This document shows, in pieces, positions 1 through 5,079 of a stretch of DNA of 5,079 bases. Source of the DNA: Lentzea sp. (lineage in GTDB: Bacteria > Actinomycetota > Actinomycetes > Mycobacteriales > Pseudonocardiaceae). Every line of letters begins with the position of its first letter. Positions within the stretch are counted from its first letter, which is position 1. Below the pieces are notes generated by a model. It was not told where the DNA came from, did no database searches, and saw nothing but the letters and a program-made list of their open reading frames with translations. The position numbers were made by a program, and so were the translations under genes. The DNA lies in the NCBI GenBank assembly GCA_030146905.1, contig JASLAV010000183.1, positions 1 to 5,079 of the forward strand, in the 5' to 3' direction.

Positions 1-1360
1 CCCGTGCGGCGACCCAGGCGACCGCACGGGTGGCTGTCTGCGCGTACCGCTTGGCGTCGGCGGCGGCCTTGCGGGCCCGCTCGGCCTCCTCGCCGGCCAC
101 GTTGGACTGCTGGCTCGCCTGCAGGGCCGCGTCGGCAGCGCGGTCAGCGTTGCTGGCTGCGTTGGCGGCTGCCGTGGCGGCCTGACCAGAGGCCTTGGCG
201 GCGTCACCGGCTGCGCCGGCGGCGACGGCGGCGAGCTTCGCACCCGCCGCGACGCCGTACGCCTCCTGTGCGGCCGCACGTGCCGCGGTCGCCTGGTCCT
301 TGTTCGTCGCCGCGGCGGACGCGGCGTGGTAGGCCCGGGAGGCGGCCTGCGAGGCCAGTGTGGCCGCGGATGCGGCACGAGCGGCGGCGTTCGCGGCGAT
401 GCGGGCGGCGTTGTTCGCCGCCGCGGCGGCGCCGATCGCGACGCTGGCCGCGTTGGCCGCGCCGTTCGCGGCGTCGGCCGCGCGACCGGCGGCCGCGGAG
501 GCCTTGTTCGCGTTGTCGCTTGCCTCGGCGGTTTCCCGCGCCGCGCGTTCGGCGGCTTCCTTGGCGAGGGCGGCGGCCTGGACGGCCTTCTCCGACTCCT
601 CCTTGGCGATCTCGGTCTCCCTGGCCGCGGTGGCGCCCGCTTCCTTGGCCATGTCGACGAGCTGGCTGACCGTCAGCACTTCCTGGTCGCGCTCACGGGC
701 GACGTGCTGGCCGACCTCCAGGTACTCGCGGATCTCCTGGGGACCGCCCTGCAGCGCGATGCCCGCGGTGCGCTGCACCTCGGGCCCACCCGCGTTCATG
801 ATCTGGGTGACCTTGACGCGCTCGTCCTGCTCCCTCACCGGGAACTGGCCGCTCGCGAGGAACCGCCCGCGGTCGTACTCCGAGCCGTTCAGCGCCGCCT
901 GCGCCGCCCGCCTGGTCGCTGATCCGCCCGCGTTCATGATCTGCGTGACGCGGACTCGGTTGTCCAGTTCCTGTGGCGCTTGCCAGCCGGTCTTCAAGAA
1001 CTCGGCGAGCTGTTCCGGCGTTCCCGCCATCGCCTGAGCGGTCGCCTCGCGCAGCTTGCGGCCACCACCCGCGATGAGCCTGGTGGCCTTGAGCCTGGTG
1101 TCGTGCTGTGTCGCGGTCGCGAGCCCGTTCGCGAGGTAGTCGCGAATGTCCTCAGTGGACCCGAGCAGGGCTGCCTCCGCGGTGCGCTGCACCACCGGCC
1201 CGCCCGCGAGCAACGCCTGTCCGACCTTCATCCGGTCGGACAGCGGTATTTCGATGTCTTCCTGCGCCCACGCCGGTGTCACCACACCGAACGTGAGCGT
1301 GGCCGCTACGGCAGTGCCGAGCAACCGCCCCCAGGCGTTCCTTCTCACTGTCAGCCCCAT
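1..1360 (-). CDS. Secreted ALF-repeat protein with alanine-rich helical region (3' end outside window)
   Basis: The gene reads leftward from ATG at 1358-1360 for 453 codons without a stop and leaves the window. Residues 1-32 form a Sec signal peptide: basic start (residues 5-12), hydrophobic core, likely cleavage after AWA, mature start QEDIEI. Residues about 44-227 are four units of about 46 residues resembling the ALF short-repeat family of actinobacterial secreted proteins, with motifs such as VTQIMNAGG, RAAQAAL, FLASG and EYLEVG. From about 237 onward the protein is charged, then extremely Ala-rich (71 Ala in residues 281-420), probably a long helix or alanine coiled coil. The biochemical function of ALF repeats is not known to me. 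The missing C-terminus may carry an effector or enzymatic domain; this cannot be judged here. Start choice is uncertain: no Shine-Dalgarno sits close to the ATG, whereas GTG at 1346-1348 (codon 5) has GGGG six bases upstream and gives a signal peptide starting MRRNAW. The gene is divergent from the plus-strand operon. Confidence 0.85.
   Translation of the reverse strand, partial: MGLTVRRNAWGRLLGTAVAATLTFGVVTPAWAQEDIEIPLSDRMKVGQALLAGGPVVQRTAEAALLGSTEDIRDYLANGLATATQHDTRLKATRLIAGGGRKLREATAQAMAGTPEQLAEFLKTGWQAPQELDNRVRVTQIMNAGGSATRRAAQAALNGSEYDRGRFLASGQFPVREQDERVKVTQIMNAGGPEVQRTAGIALQGGPQEIREYLEVGQHVARERDQEVLTVSQLVDMAKEAGATAARETEIAKEESEKAVQAAALAKEAAERAARETAEASDNANKASAAAGRAADAANGAANAASVAIGAAAAANNAARIAANAAARAASAATLASQAASRAYHAASAAATNKDQATAARAAAQEAYGVAAGAKLAAVAAGAAGDAAKASGQAATAAANAASNADRAADAALQASQQSNVAGEEAERARKAAADAKRYAQTATRAVAWVAAR
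101..520 (-). repeat. Low-complexity alanine-rich helical segment
   Basis: Residues 281-420 of the ALF protein contain 71 alanines in 140 residues, mixed with Asn, Ser, Gln, Lys and Arg and almost no large hydrophobics or proline. Ala pairs recur every three to four residues (AADAANGAANAAS, AARIAANAAARAAS). This predicts a long amphipathic helix or alanine coiled coil, perhaps a stalk, rather than a globular enzyme. Its GCC/GCG codon richness creates long spurious plus-strand open frames across 4-1037. Confidence 0.75.
680..1231 (-). repeat. Four ALF-type tandem repeats (about 46 residues each)
   Basis: Residues 44-227 of the minus-strand protein contain four units with the pattern (hydrophobic)-x6-GG-x3-R-x-A-x2-AL-G-x5-R-x-(Y/F)L-x2-G-x6-(D)-x-R. 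Units 3 and 4 share VTQIMNAGG. At DNA level the 17-base string CCCGCGTTCATGATCTG (plus strand) occurs at 789-805 and again at 927-943, exactly 138 bases (46 codons) apart, so these two units look recently duplicated. Units 1 and 2 are more diverged. Confidence 0.8.
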
Positions 1361-1657
1361 GTGTCGTAGGTCGATCGAACCTTCTGTCTCCGGCTGAGCT
1401 GGCTCGGTCAAGTGGAGGCGGGTGAGCCGAATGATCACAGGCGTGTTCGCCCGGTCAGTTCTTCGTTCACAGGACCCCCAGACGTCCCCAATGCCGAAGA
1501 GCGCGTGCGAGGCCGCGATGAAGATCGCTTTTGTGAGCCCCCCGAACTGGATTCTTAGCGCACGGAACGACGTACGGCAACCAGCGCTTTCGTTACACGT
1601 TGTGGCTCGGATCACGATGCCTTGGGTTTTCTCCTTTGCTGCCCCACCATTGCCGTG

Positions 1658-1742
1658 GCGTCTGGGGTGACCAACGCGTCTGGGGTGCGTTTCGCGTGTG
1701 TGCGCGGTGGTTCTGGCCGTCTGCGCGGGCGCTTGTCTGGGG
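1658..1742 (+). repeat. GTCTGGGG direct repeats upstream of the operon
   Basis: GCGTCTGGGGTG occurs perfectly at 1658-1669 and 1676-1687, an 18-base period. The core GTCTGGGG recurs at 1735-1742, running into the ribosome binding site of the 165-residue protein. All three lie within 95 bases of the GTG start. Placement suggests an operator or regulator-binding site, possibly covering the leader and Shine-Dalgarno. No known regulator motif is recognised, and chance duplication in GC-rich DNA remains possible. Confidence 0.4.
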
Positions 1743-1747
1743 GAGGT
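1742..1747 (+). promoter_or_regulatory. Ribosome binding site for the 165-residue secreted protein
   Basis: GGAGGT sits four bases before GTG at 1752-1754. It decides the start: the same frame is open upstream to at least 1698, but only the GTG at 1752 has a Shine-Dalgarno and gives a compact basic signal-peptide start (MRARSR). Confidence 0.8.
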
Positions 1748-1751
1748 AGCG

Positions 1752-2249
1752 GTGAGAGCTCGCTCTCGCATGCTCGTTTTCGGTGTGCTCGGCGCTGCCG
1801 CGGCACTTGTGTTCGGCTCGGTCGTGCTGACGGGTGGCGGGGCGACGGCGCTCGCCGACGACCCGCAGCCGGAGCTGGTGGAGGACTTCTCCTACCCCGG
1901 TGCGGCTGCCATCGAGGCGGCCCGCGGTATCAAGCTCAAGAAGGGCGACGGGCACATCCTGTTCGTCGACTGCGCGGACGGGCAGAACCAGCTCAAGGTG
2001 GAGAGCACGGCGTTCCCGGCTCCGAAGAACCTGTTCTGCTTCAAGATCACCGGTGCCGCGGGCAACATCACGATGGAGCTGGCCGAGGCGTACGTGGTGC
2101 ACGGCAACGACTACAACGTCGTCGCGACGTGGACCGACGAGAAAGGCCAGGCGCACAACACGACGCTGCGCAAGAACGCTCCGACCGCCATCGGCGAGGG
2201 TGTGACCGGTCAGCCCGGTTCGCTCATCGAGTTCAATGCGACCCGCTAG
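1752..2249 (+). CDS. Small secreted protein, first gene of the pseudotrypsin operon
   Basis: The product has 165 residues. Residues 1-35 form a Sec signal peptide: RARSR basic region, a hydrophobic core from about 8 to 26, and cleavage probably after ATALA, with the mature protein starting DDPQPELVEDF. The mature part (about 130 residues) has two cysteines, C74 (FVDCAD) and C96 (LFCFK), which could form a disulfide. It also has short alternating hydrophobic stretches (HILFVDC, NLFCFKITG, ITMELAEAYVV, YNVVATW, SLIEF) that suggest a small beta sandwich. No catalytic motif is visible. The gene overlaps the next one by 14 bases and is therefore probably co-translated with it. I recall similar small secreted proteins with a KGDGHI-like motif beside trypsin-like genes in Streptomyces, but I cannot verify this and know no function. 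A role as partner or chaperone of the downstream proteins is inference only. Confidence 0.85.
   Translation: MRARSRMLVFGVLGAAAALVFGSVVLTGGGATALADDPQPELVEDFSYPGAAAIEAARGIKLKKGDGHILFVDCADGQNQLKVESTAFPAPKNLFCFKITGAAGNITMELAEAYVVHGNDYNVVATWTDEKGQAHNTTLRKNAPTAIGEGVTGQPGSLIEFNATR
2236..2249 (+). promoter_or_regulatory. 14-base gene overlap, likely translational coupling
   Basis: The ATG of the 650-residue gene (2236-2238) lies inside the last codons of the small secreted gene, whose TAG is at 2247-2249. No clear Shine-Dalgarno precedes this ATG, so ribosomes terminating at 2249 probably reinitiate there. The ATG is preferred because the following MRPARG gives the signal peptide its basic region. 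Confidence 0.6.
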
Positions 2250-4188
2250 AGGCATCAGCGCGATCGCGCTGACTTCCGCGGTGGCCGTGGTGGTGTCCGG
2301 TGGGATCGCTCTCGCGGTCGCCGGTGGTACCGCAGTGCCAGAAGGCCAGTACCAGTTCCTGGCTCGCGTGACCGCGGGCGGCAACTCCTGCTCCGGCACG
2401 CTGGTCGAGCCGCGCTGGGTCGCCACGTCGGCCGCGTGCGTGCCATCGACCGGTGAGGTCAAGGCGTCGATCGGTGCGCACACCTCGGTGGTGGACAAGG
2501 TCGTTCGCCACGGGACGCGCGCGATCGCGTTGATCCGCCTGGCGAACCCGGTTGCGAACGGCACGCCGATCGCGCTGGGCACCGGCCTCGCGCAGGGCGA
2601 GTCGCTCAAGGTGGCGGGCTTCGGCCGCACCGCGACCGAGTGGGTGCCGGACCGCCCGCACGTCGCCACGTTCACGGTCGCCTCGCTGACCGCGAACGAC
2701 GCCGTGCTCGACGGGGGCAAGGACACCTGCCGCGGTGACTCGGGCGGCCCGGCTTTCCGCGAGGTCAACGGCACCCCGCAGCTCGTCGCGCTCAACCGCA
2801 CGTCGTGGCAGTTCGGCTGCTTCGGCGAGAGCGGCACGCGCAAGGGCACGACCGAGACCCGCGTCGACGACCTCGCCGGGTGGTTCTCCGGTGCGTTCCT
2901 CGACCTGACCGCCACCCCGGCTCCGCGCCACGCGATCAACCTCACGTGGCAGGCGCGGGGCGCGCAGTCGTTCAAGGTCTACGCGTCGCAGCAGGCGGAG
3001 GTGCCGGTCGGACCGTCCACTTTGGTCGCCACCGTCAGCACGCCGTCGTTCACCCACAGCGCCCTCACGGTCAAGGCGACCTGGTACTACCGCGTAGTGC
3101 CGGTCAACGGCGGCCAGGACGGCCCGTCCTCGCTGATCGCCTCTGCCACCACCGGGTTGCCGACGCGCAGCGACTTCAACGGCGACGGCTTCGACGACGT
3201 CGCCGCGGTGTACGACGTGGGTTCTGCCCAGACCAAGGTGCCCGTTTGGAACGGTGGCGCGAACGGCCTGGGCGTGCCGGAGTTCAAGTGGGACAGCACA
3301 GCTGGGCAGTGGGACGCGTGGAAGTCGCGCTGGCTGACCGGTGACTTCAACGGCGACGGCCGCTCCGACGCCGCGGCGTTCTACAACTACGGCAACGGAA
3401 ACGTGTCGCTGTTCGTCAGCCACTCCACCGCGACCGGCTTCGGTCCGATGGAGCACAAGTGGAACGGCGGAGCGGGCAACACGGCCGCCGAGACCTCGCG
3501 GATCGTCGCCGGCGACTTCAACGGTGACGGCAAGGCCGACATCGCCGCGTTCTACGACCTCGGCGGCGCCGCGACGCGCCTGTACGTCTGGAACGGCACG
3601 GCGAGCGGCTTCGACGCCCCGGTGCTGAAGTGGGACAGCGGTGCGGGCCAGTGGGACCAGTGGAAGGCCACGTACCTGGCCGGTGACCACAACGGTGACG
3701 GCCGCATGGACATCACCGCGGTCTACAACTACGGCGACAACAGCGTCACGCTGTTCGTCATCGAAGCCACCGCGGACGGCTTCAAGGCCCCGGCGCACAA
3801 GCTGGGTGTCACGGGCTGGAACAACGGCCAGGCCCGCTACATCACCGGTGACTTCAACGGTGACGGCCGTGCCGACGTCGGCGCGTTCTACAACTACGTC
3901 AACGACGAGGCGAAGTTGCTCGTCTTCAACGCCACGCCGTCCGGGTTCGACGGCTGGACCTCGAAGTGGTCGAGTGGCCTGTGGAACGCACCCGCGCAGT
4001 CCGCGCGCGTGGTGGCCGGTGACTACACCGGCGACGGCAAGGCCGACGTCGTGGCGTTCTACAACCACAACGACGGCGTGACGCGTGCACACCTGTTGAA
4101 GGCCAACGCAACGGGGTTCGACGGGGCCGTCCAGCAGTGGGACGGCGGGCCGGGCAACACGCCCGCGCAGAACGCGACGGTGCTCTGA
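2236..4188 (+). CDS. Secreted trypsin-like pseudoprotease with FN3-like linker and six FG-GAP/VCBS repeats
   Basis: This is a complete 650-residue protein. Residues 1-27 form a signal peptide. Residues 28-219 are a chymotrypsin-fold (S1A) domain starting VAGGTAV (usually IVGG). Landmarks are C52 and C68 (usual disulfide beside the His), the KVAGFGRT core strand at 125-132, D163 (trypsin S1-pocket position), GDSGGP with S169, and SWQFGC at 190-195. The catalytic His position is A67 (WVATSAAC) and the Asp position is A96 (RAIALIRL), so proteolysis by the classical triad is not expected. H-to-D position spacing is 29 residues, against about 45 in trypsin. Residues about 222-306 resemble an FN3 domain (INLTW, SFKVY, WYYRVVPVN). 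Residues 313-650 hold six DxNxDGxxD-type repeats with a 55-57 residue period, typical of FG-GAP/VCBS propeller blades binding calcium. It is probably an extracellular binding protein. An automated pipeline would likely call it an active S1 peptidase, which the sequence does not support. Confidence 0.92.
   Translation: MRPARGISAIALTSAVAVVVSGGIALAVAGGTAVPEGQYQFLARVTAGGNSCSGTLVEPRWVATSAACVPSTGEVKASIGAHTSVVDKVVRHGTRAIALIRLANPVANGTPIALGTGLAQGESLKVAGFGRTATEWVPDRPHVATFTVASLTANDAVLDGGKDTCRGDSGGPAFREVNGTPQLVALNRTSWQFGCFGESGTRKGTTETRVDDLAGWFSGAFLDLTATPAPRHAINLTWQARGAQSFKVYASQQAEVPVGPSTLVATVSTPSFTHSALTVKATWYYRVVPVNGGQDGPSSLIASATTGLPTRSDFNGDGFDDVAAVYDVGSAQTKVPVWNGGANGLGVPEFKWDSTAGQWDAWKSRWLTGDFNGDGRSDAAAFYNYGNGNVSLFVSHSTATGFGPMEHKWNGGAGNTAAETSRIVAGDFNGDGKADIAAFYDLGGAATRLYVWNGTASGFDAPVLKWDSGAGQWDQWKATYLAGDHNGDGRMDITAVYNYGDNSVTLFVIEATADGFKAPAHKLGVTGWNNGQARYITGDFNGDGRADVGAFYNYVNDEAKLLVFNATPSGFDGWTSKWSSGLWNAPAQSARVVAGDYTGDGKADVVAFYNHNDGVTRAHLLKANATGFDGAVQQWDGGPGNTPAQNATVL
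2317..2892 (+). other. Pseudotrypsin domain A (Ser kept, His and Asp lost)
   Basis: This segment encodes residues 28-219 of the 650-residue protein. The His-position codon is GCG at 2434-2436 and the Asp-position codon is GCG at 2521-2523. The Ser codon TCG is intact at 2740-2742, inside CRGDSGGP, so the oxyanion-hole glycine is also present. The domain aligns over its whole length with residues 28-222 of the downstream gene; shared stretches include YQFLARV, KVAGFGRTA-EWVP and STETRVDDL/TTETRVDDL. Confidence 0.85.
3172..4188 (+). repeat. Six FG-GAP/VCBS-type repeats with calcium-binding loops
   Basis: Loops start at residues 313, 370, 427, 484, 539 and 596: DFNGDGFDD, DFNGDGRSD, DFNGDGKAD, DHNGDGRMD, DFNGDGRAD and DYTGDGKAD. 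Each is followed by a strand ending in AVY or AFY and then an Asp or Asn. Corresponding nucleotides begin at 3172, 3343, 3514, 3685, 3850 and 4021, a 171-base period with one 165-base unit. In FG-GAP proteins such loops coordinate calcium between propeller strands. The last unit stops at NATVL, exactly where the next AGDF strand would begin. Confidence 0.9.
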
Positions 4189-4192
4189 CGTG
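4186..4192 (+). promoter_or_regulatory. Stop/start junction, probable translational coupling
   Basis: TGA at 4186-4188 is followed after one base by GTG at 4190-4192. No recognisable Shine-Dalgarno precedes the GTG, and the gap has no room for a promoter or terminator, so the two pseudotrypsin genes are probably translated together. Confidence 0.6.
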
Positions 4193-5079
4193 AAGAGGTT
4201 CAAGCGCATCACCCTGACGGCGCTCGCGGTCGGCCTGGGCGTCAGCGCCCTGCCGGTGGCGTCGCAGGCCGTGTCGGGCGGCAACCCCGTCGCGGACGGC
4301 ACCTACCAGTTCCTGGCGCGCGTCGTCGCGGGCGGCAACACCAAGGGCTGCACGGGATCGCTGATCTCCGCGCAGTGGGTGATGACCTCCGCGACCTGCC
4401 TGCCGGACGGTGTCCCGGCGACGGTGTCGGTCAACGACAAGCCCGCCGTGGCGGTCGTGAAGACCACCAAGCACACCGCGCGCGACGTGGCCGTGCTGAA
4501 GCTCGCGACCCCGGTCGAGGGCGTCACGCCGCTCGCGGTGGCCACTTCCGCGTCCGCCGTCGGCGACACGCTGAAGGTGGCGGGCTTCGGGCGCACGGCC
4601 GCGGAATGGGTGCCGCTCAAGGCACACGCGGCTGACTTCCAGGTGACCGCCACCACCGCGACCACGTTGTCCCTGCTCGGCGAGAGGGACACCTGCCTCG
4701 GTGACGCGGGCGGCCCGTCGATCCGCGAGGTCGGCGGCAGGCGGGAGCTCGTCGCTCTGCACAAGACCTCGTGGCAGAACGGGTGCCTCGGCGTGCAGGA
4801 GACCCGCAAGGGCAGCACCGAGACCCGTGTCGACGACCTCGGCGCGTGGATCCGCAACTCGATCGAGCCCATCCCCGTCGTCTGCGACACCGCGCCGATC
4901 TGGGCGGCTCGTGCGAACGGCGACCTGCACCGCTACCAGCACCACGGCGCGGCGGACGGCAACCTCTCGTGGAGCGACGGCGAACGCGTCGGCAACGGCT
5001 GGTTCGGACGCATGCTCGCCGGCGGCGAGGGCGTTGTCTGGGACTTCCACAAGAAGATCGACGGCAACGACCCGTTCGC
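4190..5079 (+). CDS. Secreted trypsin-like pseudoprotease with tachylectin-2-like propeller (3' end outside window)
   Basis: The gene starts at GTG 4190 and is open for 296 codons to the window edge. Residues 1-27 form a signal peptide (MKRFKR, hydrophobic core, ASQA). Residues 28-222 are a second S1A-like domain: VSGGNPV start, disulfide cysteines C54 and C70, conserved RDVAVLKL with D99 at the catalytic Asp position, KVAGFGRTA at 129-137, D167 at the S1-pocket position, and SWQNGC. The His position is T69 (VMTSATC) and the Ser position is A173 (GDAGGP), so it should be proteolytically dead. After a short linker (EPIPVVCDT) residues 237-296 read as the start of a tachylectin-2-type beta-propeller (IWAARANGDLHRYQHHG, then GNGWFGRMLAGGEGVVW). 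In tachylectin-2 this fold binds N-acetyl amino sugars; binding here is inferred. This gene is a tandem duplicate of the upstream pseudotrypsin domain joined to a different C-terminal module. How many blades follow is unknown. Confidence 0.9.
   Translation, partial: MKRFKRITLTALAVGLGVSALPVASQAVSGGNPVADGTYQFLARVVAGGNTKGCTGSLISAQWVMTSATCLPDGVPATVSVNDKPAVAVVKTTKHTARDVAVLKLATPVEGVTPLAVATSASAVGDTLKVAGFGRTAAEWVPLKAHAADFQVTATTATTLSLLGERDTCLGDAGGPSIREVGGRRELVALHKTSWQNGCLGVQETRKGSTETRVDDLGAWIRNSIEPIPVVCDTAPIWAARANGDLHRYQHHGAADGNLSWSDGERVGNGWFGRMLAGGEGVVWDFHKKIDGNDPF
4883..5079 (+). other. Start of tachylectin-2-like beta-propeller
   Basis: The segment begins near residue 232 and shows one full and one incomplete unit of the pattern (hydrophobic)-x3-G-D-L-x-R-Y-x-H-x-G, then W, then G-x-GW, then AGG-x-G-V-(V/I)-(W/Y). 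This is the blade signature of tachylectin-related propellers. Only the first blade or so is in the window. Confidence 0.7.

Larger units (their letters stand above)
1361..1751. promoter_or_regulatory. Divergent intergenic region between the ALF gene and the secreted-protein operon
   Basis: This 391-base stretch separates two divergently oriented genes and must contain the promoters of at least one of them. Base use is less GC-biased than the flanking genes, most clearly around 1520-1640. I see no convincing -35/-10 pair for the plus-strand operon. On the minus strand TTGACC (complement of 1406-1411) could be a -35 box, but no TAnnnT follows at the right spacing. The part nearest the plus-strand start carries GTCTGGGG repeats (annotated separately). 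I do not find a convincing small gene, a tRNA or a terminator here. Confidence 0.6.

Noticed and set aside
4..1037. Long plus-strand open frames opposite the ALF gene
   Set aside because: They mirror the GCC/GCG-rich alanine segment of the minus-strand gene and yield Arg/Pro- or Ala/Ser-rich products without structure.
1371..1378. TCGATCGA palindrome in the leader of the ALF gene
   Set aside because: An isolated 8-base palindrome with no second copy in the leader is too short to call an operator.
1564..1594. GGAAC and CGTT as an ECF sigma-factor promoter
   Set aside because: The spacer is 22 bases, longer than the 16-19 I expect for such promoters, so the match is probably chance.
1422..1670. 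An 82-codon plus-strand frame in the intergenic region with GGAGG just upstream and a TTA codon
   Set aside because: By hand count about 67% of its codons end in G or C, well below the near-uniform bias of the real genes. The GGAGG is only three bases from the GTG, and the product has no domain or signal. It is probably not a gene, although a rare-codon-controlled small protein cannot be fully excluded.
2236..2892. Annotation as an active S1 family peptidase on the basis of GDSGGP
   Set aside because: The His and Asp positions are both Ala in the alignment with WVLTAAHC and DIALLRL, so the Ser motif alone does not support activity.
1593..2975. A 460-codon minus-strand open frame across the intergenic region and two genes
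   Set aside because: It crosses the plus-strand gene starts and has no recognisable domain or supported start; best explained as an antisense shadow.
2233..4302. A 689-codon minus-strand open frame antisense to the FG-GAP protein
   Set aside because: It spans two plus-strand genes with signal peptides and recognisable domains. Its product is a low-complexity Arg/Val/Asp/Gly-rich sequence typical of antisense reading in GC-rich DNA.
3926..5050. A 374-codon minus-strand open frame over the second pseudotrypsin
   Set aside because: The plus strand here has clear S1A and tachylectin motifs; the antisense product has no motif and skewed composition.

Overview
This is a high-GC actinomycete-type window. 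Third codon positions are almost always G or C, two of the four genes start with GTG, and the predicted products are secreted multidomain proteins of a kind I associate with filamentous actinomycetes such as Streptomyces or the Pseudonocardiales (Lentzea, Saccharothrix). The genus is an inference from style, not from a marker gene. No RNA gene, mobile element, CRISPR array or replication origin is visible.

Layout. Positions 1-1360 (minus strand) hold the 5' part of a gene for a secreted protein. It has a Sec signal peptide, four ALF-type repeats of about 46 residues, and a very alanine-rich helical segment; its C-terminus lies beyond the left edge. Positions 1361-1751 are a 391-base divergent intergenic region carrying a repeated GTCTGGGG element just upstream of the plus-strand genes. 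Positions 1752-5079 (plus strand) hold three tightly packed genes, probably one operon: (i) a 165-residue small secreted protein with two cysteines; (ii) a complete 650-residue secreted protein made of a trypsin-like domain, a probable FN3-like linker domain and six FG-GAP/VCBS-type calcium-motif repeats; (iii) the first 296 residues of a second secreted trypsin-like protein that continues into a tachylectin-2-like beta-propeller and runs off the right edge. Gene (i) overlaps (ii) by 14 bases, and (ii) and (iii) are separated by one base, so translational coupling is likely.

Main point of interest. Both trypsin-like domains appear to be pseudoproteases, damaged differently. The first keeps Ser in GDSGGP but has Ala at both the His and Asp positions. 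The second keeps Asp but has Thr at the His position and Ala at the Ser position (GDAGGP). Neither has the catalytic His, so they could not combine into an active site. The cysteine framework, the S1-pocket Asp and much of the surrounding sequence are retained. The two domains are clear tandem duplicates joined to two unrelated propeller-type modules. I infer an operon of secreted, non-catalytic binding proteins (peptide or carbohydrate recognition) with a small secreted companion. From memory, trypsin-like proteins with a replaced catalytic His are common in Streptomyces, so the lineage may be widespread even if its role is not described; I could not check this.
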